DNA of 64,000 nt from Neckera pumila (taxonomy: Eukaryota; Streptophyta; Bryopsida; Hypnales; Neckeraceae), in the NCBI GenBank assembly GCA_963969595.1, contig OZ018408.1:7685823-7749822 (forward strand), read 5' to 3'. The notes below the pieces were generated by a model that searched no databases, was not told where the DNA came from, and saw only the letters and a list, made by a program, of their open reading frames with translations. Positions within the stretch are counted from its first letter, which is position 1, and every line of letters starts with the position of its first letter. Positions 34,521 through 46,968 of the stretch are shown in pieces. Made by a program: the position numbers and the translations under genes.

Positions 34521-36144
34521 ATTGTCACATAGCTTGATCGAAAATAAAATGTAAGGAATCAACAATCAACTAATTTTTAATTAGTATGGAAATGGGGGAA
34601 TTTTCAATAGATGAATTCACTTGTCAAGAATGGATATGGGGACAATTTTTGGTGTTTTCATTTTAGTCTTCACAAAAAAACCAATGTTTGAAAAGAAGAG
34701 ATTGCTTGTTCAAGTCCCTTTGTTACCTAAGTCCGCATGATTTAAAGTGGACACCCCAAAAAATGTGCTACTAATCCAAAACTGCCATCTTCAAAATCAA
34801 TTATGCACCTATGGTTGTAGAAGAAACAATGGTAGAAACTTTATTCCTTCATAACTTTTGTATATTGTATTCAAATGTTACATTCTTTGGTGCACTGGAA
34901 CCTCCTTTCATTTGCCATCAAGAAAATCAATGATAATTTGACCAATCTAATAATAATAACTAGGCACAATAACAAATAGTGGCGGTTTTGGAGGGTACCC
35001 ACCTTACAACTTGTGTCAATATTGTAGAAGAAAATGCAGCATGTATAGAATGGACCCCATCATTGTGCATTCAAATTTAAGGGGCAATATAAGAAAAATT
35101 CACCCCTCCTTTGTCCCCTATTTTGTGGTTGGTTATCTTTGTATTTAGTATTGACTTGTCTCCTAGTTCATTCAAGTTCTCTATTTTTAGTAAGCTAATT
35201 TGAATTTTGCATATTTTATCATTGAAGATAATAACTACCATTTTTTTCTAGCAATAGTATGCCTGGTAGAATGATGTGCAAACATGTTCCTATTTTGAAG
35301 ATCTAAAGGACGGGATGGAAGAATTGGGGTTGGATTGAAGGCCGGATTGAAGGCAAATTGGGCCGGCCTTCCATCTAGCCTCAAGTTTGGTATAAACCTG
35401 GCCTAAAGTAGCTATTCCTTATCCTGGTCCACCTAAATTCAATATCCAAAGTAGATCCAGAAGCTCGAGTCCGTCCACGAACCTTGCGACTTGTAGAACA
35501 GATTGAGGGAGCTCTCATTGTGGCCACGATTGTACAAATGCCAATGCCTGTTGTATCAAGTCTTATTAGAGTTGGAGGAACTTTTGTTGGCCATTCCAAA
35601 GGCTGGGTAAGGTAACATCCAATAGCTTGCCTTGGTGGCCCATTGGCGACAACTAAAAACATCAGCGGTGACAAAGTCTGTTCCCTTCCAATCCCGTCCC
35701 ATTCCTGGTGGCCATTATTTGGGGGCGTTCTCGAGCAGGCGTTCTCTACCACCAACACTGGCCATGTGACTGGGTCCGGAATAATACAAGAAAAGAGCAC
35801 TCGCCACATTGCTTAGAGAGCTCAACTTCAGTTCACTCTAGTTCACTGCAGTTCAGGAAATGGAGCCTCCAACTATTCAAGCAGTTGGCATGCAAATGAA
35901 TGTGGGGATTGTGTTTTGATGGAGGCTAACGGCGAGCTATGGATGGTATTTTTATCAATTTGTACTGTACTAACTCAACTATTGGCTGATTAAGGCTTGT
36001 CCGCAATTGTTCTTTGGTTTCTTTTTAATGCAGTGGGTTTCCCATTTGTTCAAAAAAAACAAAAAGTTATTGGCTGATTTATTGGAATATTGCAAGTGGA
36101 CAACTAATTGATCACAGTAGTCTGTCACACTATTTGGAATAATA
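34521..36144. other. Intergenic DNA with repeats and a GC-richer patch
   Basis: Positions 34740-35010 are a copy of the dispersed repeat also at 28595-28830. Positions 35080-35240 relate to 42300-42500. A GC-richer patch at 35280-35940 has a 142-codon minus-strand frame (35381-35809) containing LSPLMFLVVANGPPRQAIGC. No start context or domain supports a gene. Confidence 0.4.
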
Positions 36145-36221
36145 CCTCTGGTTCTGAATAATGCCCGTATTTCCCTTGGTATTTTACAAGGGAAATTATT
36201 AAGAAAAAGAAACAGAGGGAG
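36145..36221. mobile_element. Stowaway-like MITE, degenerate
   Basis: A 77-bp element flanked by TA (36143-36144, 36222-36223). The right end reads CTCCCTCTGTTTC backwards. The left end is the degraded CCTCTGGTTCTGAATAATG. It is related to the better copy at 41199-41279. Confidence 0.7.
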
Positions 36222-36296
36222 TATAAATTAATACTACCTGTATTATTACAAGCTTATATATCATTGCATGGCAACATTTTGGATACTTTTTGAGTT

Positions 36297-36460
36297 TTAC
36301 CGGCTATTTTCCTTTAATTTCTATATTGAACTAGTCTAGTTGTTGTTTTTCTCTATTTTTTACTCCAAATAAAAACTTTATCGATTTTTTCATTAATTTT
36401 CTTTTTATGATGTTTTCAAATTGCAATTGGATTTTTTACAATTCCACTAGCTAACAATGA
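36297..36460. repeat. Dispersed repeat, second copy of 5965-6165
   Basis: Shares TACCGGCTA, TCTATATTGAAC, TTTTCAAATTGCAA and ACAATTCCACTAGCTAAC-like blocks with 5965-6165. Confidence 0.6.
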
Positions 36461-36547
36461 ACTAACTGTTTGTTCCCTACAAACATTGGTTTATGGTATT
36501 ATTATTCTACAATTTATCTTTTGGGTGACACCAATTATGTACCCTCG

Positions 36548-37173
36548 TTAATCCCTAAATGCCCAAGGCACCATGATTTGGTTGTCAATTAAACTTTGAA
36601 GCTACATGAAATCTTACCAAATCACTGTTTTGGATATTTTCTTTTTTAGTTGAGTACCCTTAAGATCTATTTTAAGCATTAAAAATCTAAATTTGAAAAA
36701 CAAAATGTTTTTGTTTTTATATCAAAAAAAATTATATAAGGGTGTCCATTGCAAATTTTGACTTTTTAGTGTTAGAGGTATTTTCAAAATGAGCCTCAAA
36801 TACATTGGATCTTTGGAGAAATCACATTTGAAATTCATTTAAAAAAATTGTAGAGTAGAATTTGAGAAGTGGTGTTTTGATTATGGTTATGCATGTTATG
36901 TATTATAATTCTATATTTTCTTCATAACCTCAATTTTAGATTTTACATGTAAAAAGAGGATTGAAAGACGTCAAATCGCTTTCACCATGATAACACCTTT
37001 TTGATCAAACATTATGAATTCTCAATTCTTAAGTGATATTTTTGTGTTTTTTTTTTGTGATCCATAACACATCTAGTTTGAATTCATATGGTCCCACTTT
37101 TTTTTTAAATTAATAAAAATGATTAAAACTTGGGCTCTTATTTAGTTTCTTACCGAATCCAAGAAGCTCAAAA
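36548..37173 (-). mobile_element. TTAA element E9 (class C, inverted, truncated)
   Basis: TTAA (36548-36551), TCCCTAAATGCCCAAGGCACC and AACTTTGAAG are the class C right end read backwards. The copy runs to CCAAGAAGCTCAAAA (about 37173), about 25 bp short of the opposite terminus. Non-coding. Confidence 0.7.
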
Positions 37174-37369
37174 AAGATAAATTAGCATATTATAAGAGTT
37201 AAATAATGGAATTTATCTCACACCAAAATTAGTCAAAATGTGAACCTATAGCACTAGCCATGATACAATGTTAAAGTTTTGTGCTCCAAGACCAGTTAGT
37301 GCTAAAATGAACTTGGAGAATTGAACTCTGTCATTGTAGTTTGGTGCTCCAAAGTTTCATTTCCACTAG

Positions 37370-38718
37370 TTGATATTGATGTAGACTGGTTATCATGTTT
37401 TGCAGCTTGTCTTGCATAGTTTGTCTTGTATTCTTATCGTCCAAAGTTTGTCGTGCCCCTTTGTAATCAAACATCATTGTTTTCCTATCATTGTGCTAAC
37501 TTTTTGCCGCTAGTCTACTTCAACTATAAACGGGACAATGAACTTATCTGAGCATATCTTGCTAAAAGTGCAAATGGATTTACCAATGTTAAAATGTCCA
37601 ACTTAACCTTAATAGCACCTTTCACATATTAGAAACATCTAAAGCGTGACTGGTTTCATTCATAGAAAATATTAAAAACTAAGTGATGACAAATCTGAGG
37701 CTTACAAATTTTATTGCCATATTCACTTGTTTTAAAAATGACTATAAGTTATTTTTGTAAGTGTTTAATGTTTTTGATGGCCAAAAAAAGGTCCTTTTTG
37801 CTAATACTATATATTTGTCCTTCCCTTGGTGCCAAGATTAGTAGAATTTAAAATCCCATACTAACATATTGGGTATTTTTAACCAAGCAAAAAAAATACT
37901 TTTACATTGATCAATAATAGAAAGAGATTTTTTGTCTATTCCAAAATATTTGAAACAAACAACTATACAATGAGAGAGCATGTCTCTATAGCATTGTCCC
38001 AATAGAATCAGCCTATTCAATTTTATCACCTTGATTATAGACTATAGATGTATTTTCTATCAATGCAAAGCTTTATCTTCTTCAGTCAAGAGTCAATGAA
38101 TAGTTTAGAAGACAATGCAATAGTCATTCCTACTAATTAGTGCCCCTCATGTGTCCACTTATTTCAAAACTTAGTTTTAAGTTACCACTACCAATATTTA
38201 ATAATCTTGAAGGTTAATAAAAGATCTCTTCAACCAAGATGTTTTAAAAATAATACTTCTTCCAAAAAACACTCAATCCAAAAAGTATGGTAGAAAGAAT
38301 AATCCTCCCCTCCCTGCCTAGATAGAATTGAATATAAGATGCCAGTAAGTAATGTGTTGCTTCATTTGGTAGAGACTCATGAATCAAAGTGTTTTCTTTA
38401 AATTGGCCAAAGATATAAAAGATCTAAATTGTGAATCTTTCAAAAGCGTTATTTAGTGTAGGGAGTAGAAATTGAAACAAACTACTAGCCAATGAGAGAC
38501 CTTGTCATGTATCACTATCCCTATAATTAACAGTATGTATCAAGATAGTATGGCTCGGTGAATAGACTCATTGATTCCTACAAGGTGGAAAAGTAGTCTC
38601 GGAAGCTATTTATTCCTCCCCATTTGCCATTTTTTTCGTTCATTGATTCTAACACTCACTAAATAATACCAACCTACTAAAGCTTCATTATATTCATTAT
38701 AAATCTTGCTCCTATTAT
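37370..38718. repeat. Tandem duplication unit 1, segment X1
   Basis: Similar along its length to 39668-40940. Shared landmarks are CCAAAGTTTGTCG, TTGTCCTTCCCTTGGTGCCA, GAAAGAGATTTTTTTGTCTA, ATGAATAGTTTAGAAGA and CATTATAAATCT. It stops at TATTAT where element E10 begins. No coding frame is preserved. Confidence 0.8.
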
Positions 38719-39355
38719 CCCCTAAAGCACCAAGGTCTTTTTTCTGCCAAAAAACACTCAAAACTGCCATTTATATAGCAAAGAGTAAAAATTTTGAAAA
38801 TTGTTTTCTTTGCACATATAATCATAGGATCTTACACCTAACTAGTATGAAATTTTGTAGAAAAAATTTCAGAATTTTTGACCGCATAGATTGCAAGATA
38901 TCTGCTTTTTAAGTGAAAAAAACAAATTTTTTTAGTACATTGCAGGAATAGATTTTTTGACTTTGAACCTTCTTAACTTAAATTTTTTGCACTACAAAGT
39001 TTTGAGCTTTAAGTCTTTATGGTGGATAATTGAGTTGAGAATCTAAAAAAAAATCTCAAGAAAACTAAATTTTAATACTTTGAAAAATTGTTAAATTAAA
39101 ATGTACAAATCCTGATGGTGAGATTGTTCTAGCAAGCAAACAAAACCATGAAGAACTCTTTTTTTGCAAAATTTTAAAAATAGCATTAAAAAATAAAGCC
39201 TACAAGTTATTTTTCAAGAAGAATGATGCTCTAATTGCCCAAAAAACAAGATTATCCATAATCTTTTCATAACAAATCCAAATAGAATGAATCAAAGCTT
39301 TCCATGTAGCCAAAAATATAATCTATGAGAATCTTTTTTGAAAAAAATTCAAATT
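38715..39355 (-). mobile_element. TTAA element E10 (class A, inverted, truncated)
   Basis: TTAT (38715-38718), CCCCTAAAGCACCAAGG and TTTTTTCTGCCAAAAAACAC are the class A right end reversed. The body runs to the class A centre (CAAAAATATAATCTATGAG) near 39355 and is cut off there. It sits at a site that is intact TTAA in the duplicated segment at 40937-40940. Confidence 0.8.
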
Positions 39356-39366
39356 TTAGATATTTT

Positions 39367-39670
39367 TTTCTAGAAATATCTTCCCAAACTTGAAGTTATC
39401 TTGGACAACATGCAGATCCTGAAATTCTTGTGGACCGCAAATTAGTAAATCCGGTTTGACTTACCATGGTTCGCTACAAATTTTTGTTACCCGCTTTGGA
39501 GCGGAACTTGCGTCTAGTTTAGTTTTGTGACGTTGCCGATTTTTGCTCCCGCTGGCTTTTGTACGGTGGCTTTTTGTGATAAAGTACAGACGCCTTGTGC
39601 TAGGTCGAGACTTGGCTCCATCTCCTATTGCATAACAAGCATCTAATAGTTTCACCTCTCTCACTCTAGT
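39367..39670. repeat. Tandem duplication unit 1, segment Y1
   Basis: Matches 41345-41656: GGTTTGACTTACCATGGTT, TTTGGAGCGGAACTTGCGT, CTAGTTTAGTTT, CTATTGCATAACAAGCA and CACCTCTCTCACTCT. The minus strand reads a short ACYAI frame in both copies. Confidence 0.8.
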
Positions 39671-40940
39671 AGTATGATTTGATATAGACTATCTGGTTTC
39701 ATGTTTTACACCTTGTCTCGCCTAGTTTGTCCCATATTCACATTGTCCAAAGTTTGTCGCTCCCTTTCTCTTGTTTTCCTATCATTGTGCAAACTTTGTA
39801 CCTAATCTAGTTCAACCACAAAAATGGATAATGAGACTATCTTAAAACATCTTTACTAAATGTGTAAATGGATCTAACAATGTTAGAATGTCCTACTTAT
39901 TAACATTAAAGACATCTATGACATATTAGAGCCATCTGAAGTGTGACTAAGTTTATTCAAGGAAAATCTATGTGACGACAAATCTTAGGCTCATAACTTT
40001 TCTTGCCATATCCACTTACTTCAAAAACAACTACAAGTGCTTTATATTTGTCCTTCCCTTGGTGCCAAGATTAATTAATTGAATTTAAAAACCCAATGAC
40101 GGACATACTAACACATTGGGTATTTTTTACCAAAGAAATTAATACTTGTACATTGACCAATATAGAATAGAAAGAGATTTTTTTTGTCTATTCTAAAATG
40201 TTTGAAACAAACAACTATACAATGAAAAAACATGTCTTTATAATCTATAGCATTGTTATAATAGAATCAACCTACTCAATTTCATCACATCGACTATAGA
40301 TGTATTTTCTATTAATGCAAAGCTTTGTCTTCTTCAATCAAGAGCCACAATGAATAGTTTAGAAGAAGATGCAGCAATCATTCCTACTAATTAGTGCCCC
40401 TCATATATCCACTTATTTCAAAAAATAGTTTTAAGTTACTACTATCAGTATTTAACATTCTTGAAGGTTAATAAAAGGTCTCCTCTACAAAGATATTTTA
40501 AAATAATAAATATTTCTTCACTCCCAATATTATAGAAAGAATAATCCTCCTCCTTGCCTAGATAAAATTGAATACAAGACGCCAATATGTAATGTGTTGC
40601 CTCACTTGGTGGAGACTCATGAATCAAATCATGTTCTTAAAATGGCCAAAAATGTAAAAGACCTAAGTTGGGAGTCTTTCAAAAATAGTGTAGGGAGTAC
40701 AAATTGAAACAAACTACTAGTCAATGAGAAACCTTGTCTTGCATCATTGTCCATATAATTAATAGTATAAGATAGTATGGTGTTGCAAATGGATTTGTTA
40801 ATTTGCACAAGGTGGAAAATGAATCTTGCAAGCTTTTTATTTCTCTCCATTTGCCATACTTTCATTCATTAATTCTAACACCCACTAATATCAACCTATT
40901 CAAACTTCATCATATTCATTATAAATCTAGCTTCTATTAA
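39668..40940. repeat. Tandem duplication unit 2, segment X2 (empty-site copy)
   Basis: Diverged copy of X1. At 40937-40940 it retains TTAA at the position corresponding to E10's insertion point (CTTCTATTAATAC here, CTCCTATTATCCCC in X1). Confidence 0.8.
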
Positions 40941-41198
40941 TACATAATCTCCTCTTTGTTTATTGACAAGCAATAAGAGAACTCAATGGTCATTTTCACT
41001 CAAGCACCTAAATTAGTTTGTCCTTATAGTGAGAGGGAAATATTACTATCAACTGCAAAATTAGTAACACTTCACATTTTTTTTTTTGTGTAATTTGGTA
41101 TTACGCAATAATATTTCAATTTACACTAATTCAAAAGAGTGCGTCTTTGGTAAATTATTGTCACAAATACTACTAAGAAAAATCAATCTACACTTTTA

Positions 41199-41279
41199 CT
41201 CCCTCCGTCTCTGAATAATACCGGTGTTTCCTTTATGAAACATGAAGGAAACACAGGTATTCTTTAGAAATAGAGGGAG
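41199..41279. mobile_element. Stowaway MITE
   Basis: An 81-bp element flanked by TA (41197-41198, 41280-41281). The left end is CTCCCTCCGTCTCTGAATA, the classic plant Stowaway terminus. The right end ATAGAGGGAG is its inverse. The centre folds back through GTGTTTCCTT/AAGGAAACAC. Confidence 0.92.
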
Positions 41280-41344
41280 TACGTACAACTGATACTATGG
41301 AGGGGAGGGACAAATAAATGGTTTTCAATTTTTATTTGGAAAAA

Positions 41345-41656
41345 AATTGAAATACCTTCCAAGACTTGAAGATATTTTGGACAACATGTAGATTCTAAAA
41401 TTTTTGTGGACCACAAATTTATAAATCTGGTTTGACTTACCATGGTTTGGTGCAGGCAATTGCTTGCAAATCAATGTGCAAAATTTTGTTACCTCTTTGG
41501 AGCGGAACTTGCGTCTAGTTTAGTTTCGTGATGTTGCCGATTTTCACTCCCACTAATAGGGACCTCCCTGGCCTTTGTACGAACACCTCATGCCGGGTCA
41601 GGACTTCTATTGCATAACAAGCAACTGATAGTCTCACCTCTCTCACTCTCTGTGTG
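41345..41656. repeat. Tandem duplication unit 2, segment Y2
   Basis: Diverged copy of Y1 (39367-39670). Beyond 41656 the sequence becomes GC-rich and unlike unit 1. Confidence 0.8.
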
Positions 41657-41904
41657 TGCCCGGGGGCGGGGAGCCCACTGCGTTCCAGTGAGGAGAACGA
41701 CTTGGTTCCCCAAACGTAATTTACGCCACCCATTTTGATGGGAACAACTGCCTTGCTCCCTTGGTCAGCAAGGAAAATGAAGTGCGCCCGATTGCCGAGC
41801 GACGTGCACCATGAGTGTGATTTTGGTTCTATCATCCCTCTTTCATGGCCCATGCATCGATCGGCCACCAACCAACTGAACTGCCGCTCGTCTTCGACTA
41901 CCAT
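41515..41904 (-). pseudogene. Possible coding relic, loosely DUF295/F-box-like
   Basis: A 129-codon minus-strand frame in GC-richer DNA. Residues reading HSWCTSLGNRAHFIFLADQG are reminiscent of the W..V.SLG.R..F pattern of plant DUF295 (SKIP23-type F-box) proteins. The next part is VVPIKMGGVNYVWGTKSF. There is no F-box, the frame is short, and its end lies in the duplicated Y segment, where the sister copy is in another frame. I infer at most a gene fragment. Confidence 0.25.
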
Positions 41905-43421
41905 CTAACTATCTTTTAGAGGATATTGAAGTTATTCCATGTTCCGTAAACTAGGGGAGGAGGGTCCATAAAGTACCTGAAAATTTTTAATTTTTTTGGG
42001 GGGGAGGTTAGGGTTCTTGAAATATTTTTCAGGGAATTTTCCTTGAAAGGCAAATGGAATTGGCATCTGATGCAAGTCGTTTCGTATTTTTTGAAGCTTT
42101 GTCGAATTAGTTATGAATTTTTAAAGTTGAAATTTAGGGATCACTCTAAGCGTCTGCTTCTTGAAATGTACACTATTTTGTACATTTCTGGTGCAAATTC
42201 TAAAGATAACGGATCTATGCATTAGAAGACGCTTTTAGAACTTGCTTGTTTTATGGACCTCCAACTTTACACCCCCGACCAGCTAAGGAAAATTGAGCCC
42301 TCATTGCCTCCCCCTACACAAGTTTTTGTAGGGATAAGAGAGAAATTTATCCCCTCATTTGTGGTTGGTTATTTTTTTGTATTTCTAGATTTTTCATAAC
42401 TCATTTGCCGTCTCAGATTCCAAGTATGAATTCAAATTTTCTGAATTTGATATTCGGTAGTAAATAATAAAATTCAATGTTTTCTCCGAGGATGAAAAAA
42501 GGGACAATGGGTGAAAGCAAACCCTATATCTTTTGGTTTATTGTTTCTTTTGTTTACAATGGGAAAATCATCCAATTGTTTCAATAAGGAGGAACCGAAA
42601 AAGGGCTGGGAAACTGTAGGGGAAAGAAAAACAAAAAACTTAATTGTACTGAGCTTGTTCAGTTGGAAAAGAAAGGAGAAATTAATTAATTAAGTAATTA
42701 TTTGACTTCGGTGGATAGACATGCCATGTGCATTGCACCGAATTAGATATCAATCTGGCCAAACCCATATTTGGCTCACTATGGTAGGCACCCCTAAAGC
42801 CGTCAACTTTAGCTACTGTGCCTAGGTACTAAGTATTAATAGACTAGTAATATTTTCGATTTGGGTATTGTATGCAAAACTTATGAAGGGTCAAAGTGTG
42901 TCTTTTGGTAGAAATTTTTAATTGTTTCTTCCACATAGGTACATAATGATTTTATAGATGTACCCCCTAATAATGATGGCGGTTTTGAATCAGTGGCATG
43001 TTTGAGGTGCCCATTTTAAGCCTTATATAAACACCTGGAATCCAGGTTTGGGCACTATCCTGAATCCAATACTTGAGTAGGTTCAATATTCAAATACTTT
43101 AGATATTGAATTACACTAACTTATACAAACTTAAACAGTAGCTGTGACCAAGATAAATTTGAGACAAACCAATCATTATTTGAACTTACCTATTGTTATT
43201 ATTATTATTATTATTAATAATATTATTATTATTACTAATTTTTCTTATTATCAGTAGCAGTATTCTGTTCTTAATTGAAATGTTTCAATTTTTTTGTGCT
43301 TTTTTATTCCAAGATAGTTAATTTTTATAAGTATTGAATAATATAGCTTTTGTTAATTTCCAAAGGAATTCAATGTTTTTAGGCCTAAAATTGCTTCAAA
43401 GTACTCATATCCAAAGCTACA
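41905..43421. other. Intergenic DNA with dispersed repeats
   Basis: Positions 42045-42245 relate to 29440-29640, 42300-42500 relate to 35080-35240, and 42842-43030 are an inverted copy of 28595-28830. A (TTA)n stretch lies at 43197-43242. No gene. Confidence 0.5.
43197..43242. repeat. (TTA)n microsatellite
   Basis: Runs of TTA units interrupted once by TAATAATATT. Confidence 0.85.
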
Positions 43422-44351
43422 TTAACCCCTAAAGGTTTTTGACTATGTTTTCACCAAAAATGGTCCAAAATTGCCATTTCTAATACAAGTATCAAACATT
43501 AGAAAAAAATATTTTTGGACAAATGTAACCATAAGATCTTTTAGTGCACTGGTTTGGAAAGATGTGGAAAAAATTTCAGAATTTTCAACCTTGTAGATTG
43601 CAAGATATTAGTGTTTGAATTGAGAAAAATCCATTTTTTGTCCCCGCAAAAAACCGGGCAGCTTCACTTCACAAGGTCACAATTGTATGAAAAAGTGTCC
43701 AAAATGGTGGTTACTCTTTAGGTTCATTTTTGAAGTCAAGTTGGCTATATGCTTGAAAAATTTCAGATCATTTGAAATTGTACAACATGTAGGAAAAAAA
43801 TAATAAGTAGAAAGAAGTAGAGAATGATTCAAAACACTAAATTGTTAACAATTTAATTATAGAATTGAAAAATTCCAATCCCAATGGTTATAGTATTGTA
43901 ATAACCTATCTACACCCAGTGTTTTTATTTTTGTTCAAAAATATTGAAAATTGAGTTAAATAAAGAACTTTAAAGTTTATTTTAGAGTAGGGAATCTATA
44001 ACTGCCCGCAAACTAGAACACCACTTAATTTTAATCTTGTAAATCAAAATGGATGATTCAAAGCATTCTATGTATATATAAATCTAGAGAACCAATTTCA
44101 ATTTTTTATTTTTTTTGAAATGATCTTTTAAAAAAATTTGTAGCTGCCCGCAGAGCATTGAAAATCACAAATCAGACAATAACTTTTTAACCATGCGGTC
44201 AAAAGTTATGAAAATCGTTGGGCCCTAAAGCTACTCCATGAGAAAATGTTGTGTGAAAATTTCAAAGAAAAAAAATAAAAACTGCACTCGTAGTGAGCTG
44301 TTAAAAAATGCTATGTTCTCAAAAAAGCATGTTTAGTGCTTTAGGGGTTAA
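43422..44351 (-). mobile_element. TTAA element E11 (class B, inverted)
   Basis: TTAA (43422-43425) with CCCCTAAAGGTTTTTGACTA at one end. GTGCTTTAGGGG and TTAA (44348-44351) close the other. 930 bp. The order of blocks is class B read backwards: ACCAAAAATGGTCCAAAATTG, then GGGCAGCTTCACTTCACAAG, TGCCCGC, GTAGTGAGCT. Non-coding. Confidence 0.85.
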
Positions 44352-44499
44352 ATTCTTCATCTATATTTATTAATCCACAGATTTAGAAGTAGGATTCTTC
44401 AGTTGATTTGTTAGAGTACTCCCTCCTAAAATTTCAAAAAAAGAAATCTTAACACTTGCAAGATCATGATGCTTCAATCTCAAAAACAAAAACTTCAAC

Positions 44500-45025
44500 C
44501 CTTCCTAAATGGTTATATTTCATCTTTCAAACTTTCAAATTGTATAGATCCTACAACTTGCAGCTCTTTATGATATATTGAAGAACTAAATTGGAAATAC
44601 ATACGAAATCTTTCAACAAAAAATATTTCATATTCATGATTGAAAACAATAGTTAGTAGAATGAAGTAAAGTACAATAAAAAATACTAAAATTTAGTTAT
44701 GGAATTGAAATATTCCAATCTCAATGGTTGTAATGTTGTAATAAACAATTCACATTCTGTGCTCTTATATTATTTCCAAAAATATTGAAATTGAGTTAAA
44801 TATATGACTCCAAAGTTTATTTTAGAGTAGGGATTCTATAAGTGCTTGTCAACTAAAACTCCTCATAACTTTCATTTTATTAATAAAAACTAGCTAATTG
44901 AAACTATTAGACCACCACATGTTGTGTGAGAATTTTGAAGCCAAAAATAGAAAATCATGTTTATAAATGGATGACCAAAAAAGCTATATTGCCAAGAATG
45001 CTACTTCAAGGTCCTTTAGGAGGTA
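44500..45025 (-). mobile_element. Degraded TTAA element (class B, inverted)
   Basis: Blocks such as TTCCAATCTCAATGGTTGTA, AAAGTTTATTTTAGAGTAGG and GGTCCTTTAGGAGG match E11 in the same order, but with many changes. The outer end is lost. An older copy lying directly beside a well-kept one. Confidence 0.6.
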
Positions 45026-45339
45026 CTATGTCTAGTTTTCCATGTGGGATTTTCTTGTGAAGTGTTTCTTTGGACTATACAACAAATGTTTATGTTAGTG
45101 ATTTTGTAATTAGACAAGTAAGACAAATTGCATTTTTCATTTCACCTCACTATAAATGCATAATTTAATACCACTAAACAGGTATTAATTGCACTGCTAA
45201 AATTTTGCCACTACAAAAGTGTTAATTTTATTAGCAAAATTGTAGCAAAGGATATAAAATGATCATTTTTCATCGTATGAATCTAGAAAATCCTTTTGTA
45301 GAAAATCTTTGTAGTCCTATTTTATGAATGAAAATAAAT

Positions 45340-45984
45340 TTAACCCCTAAATGCCCAAGGCCTGTTTTGAGCCTCTTGGAATCTGCTCTAAATTGAACAA
45401 AAAGCCAACATCTTGGTAAGTTGAATCAATTTTTTGAACAATAACCATACAAATTCAAACTAGACATGTTAGAGACTACATAAGAAAAGAAAACACAACA
45501 ATATCATTTAAGAATTGAAAAATTACAATGTTTGATCATCAGGATGTTAAAACTATGAAAATCTTTGAGCTCTCTTTTTGCATGTTAAATTTTAAAAAAC
45601 TCAAGGCCAACAAAATATGAAGTTGAAGGGCCTAACAAATAGAACCCCAATCAATTTATTATGACTTCTCAAAACCTACTCTAAATTTTTTTTAAATGAA
45701 TTTCTAGTGTGATTTTTTCTCCAAGATCTAGTGTATTTGAGGCTCATTTCCAAGAGCTCTCAACACTACAAAAAGTCAAGATTGCAATGGATACCTTGGC
45801 ACAAAATCTTGAATCGAAAAAATCATAATCATTCATTTTCAAAATCAGATTTTTGATGCTAAAAGTAAACTTCAAAAAGAATCTTTCAAAAATATACTAC
45901 TAAAAATAGCAACTTGATAAGTTTTATTTAACTTCAAAGTTTCTTCAACGCCACATTTGGGTGCCGTGGACATTTAGGGGTTAA
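45340..45984 (+). mobile_element. TTAA element E12 (class C)
   Basis: TTAA (45340-45343), CCCCTAAATGCCCAAGGCC. GTGGACATTTAGGGG and TTAA (45981-45984) at the right. 645 bp, matching E7 in size and block order. Just inside the left end CCAAG and CTTGG can pair across the TGTTTTGAG loop. Non-coding. Confidence 0.85.
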
Positions 45985-46968
45985 AAAAAAAAGGTTGAGC
46001 TTATGGAAGTTGTACAAGTGAAGTAAACATATACATGTGTAAAATAATTTCAAATATGATTATATGATGGATTTTGTTCTTTCCACTGAAGAAAAGTGTA
46101 AGAATAAAAAAATTGACTACATTAGAGTAAGTACTTTCATTTGTGGTGTCTAGTTAGCAATTGTTACATTCCATTCTAAAGTTGTGTTCCACTCCAAAGT
46201 TATCTGACTTAAATTTGTTTTGTCAAAAATGGCACAATATTATTTGTAAGCCACGCTATATAGAATAAAGAATGTTGCAAGGCACGAATAAAAGTTATTT
46301 AGTGAAAAACATCATTAGACCAAATATTTAGGCTCATTAATTACAACTAACTTACTTTGTAGGTACTAAGCTTACATTACTGCTTTCCTACAGAATATTC
46401 AAGTATTTATAAAAAAATTCATTGTAAAGAAATTTTGGAATTTAGGACCATTGTTTCAATGGCATACAACTCAATCTAAGAAATTTGGTCAATTTGGAAT
46501 ACAATAATTTCAAGATTCCATCACAATATTATAATTATGTATTCATCCATTTTTTGAAAAGTGACCATGTGCATTGAAAGAAAGTAAAAAGTAAACATTA
46601 ATCAAGGTTCCACTATTAGAAAAGTGACACAATCAAAAAATTGAAAAGACGTGCCTAGAATAAACTCTGTGGGTCTTTTGATGCTGACTCAATGTTTTAT
46701 AACATTTTTCTATTTTTATCAATCTCCATTCATAGAATATCCAATTTTGTGAGCCTCAATATTTGGAATATCCAATTATATTAGTCTCCATATTTTAAAG
46801 TATCAAATGTTGTTAGTCTCAACGACAGACAACCTTGTTGTTTATTGTATTGGTTGGCCATTGGTCATTTGTCACTACATTATACCTACCATTTGTCTTG
46901 TCTCCCTATACCTAAAATTTAACCAAGAAAAAATTGAGAAGATGTAAGTGTAATAAACTTTGTGGCTC
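45985..46968. other. AT-rich intergenic DNA
   Basis: Positions 46685-46915 are a diverged direct copy of 47222-47525 (GACTCAATGTTTTA, CTACCAYTTGTYTTGTCTCC). They flank the inverted-repeat element at 46969-47215. No gene. Confidence 0.5.

Noticed and set aside
35381..35809. 142-codon minus-strand ORF
   Set aside because: No recognisable domain or start context, and a single GC-richer patch can give such a frame by chance. Kept only as a note in the intergenic entry.
37370..40940. X1/X2 as the long terminal repeats of an LTR retrotransposon
   Set aside because: They lack TG...CA borders. The DNA between them is explained by a TTAA element and the Y segment, and the Y segment is duplicated in step with X. 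A tandem segmental duplication fits better.
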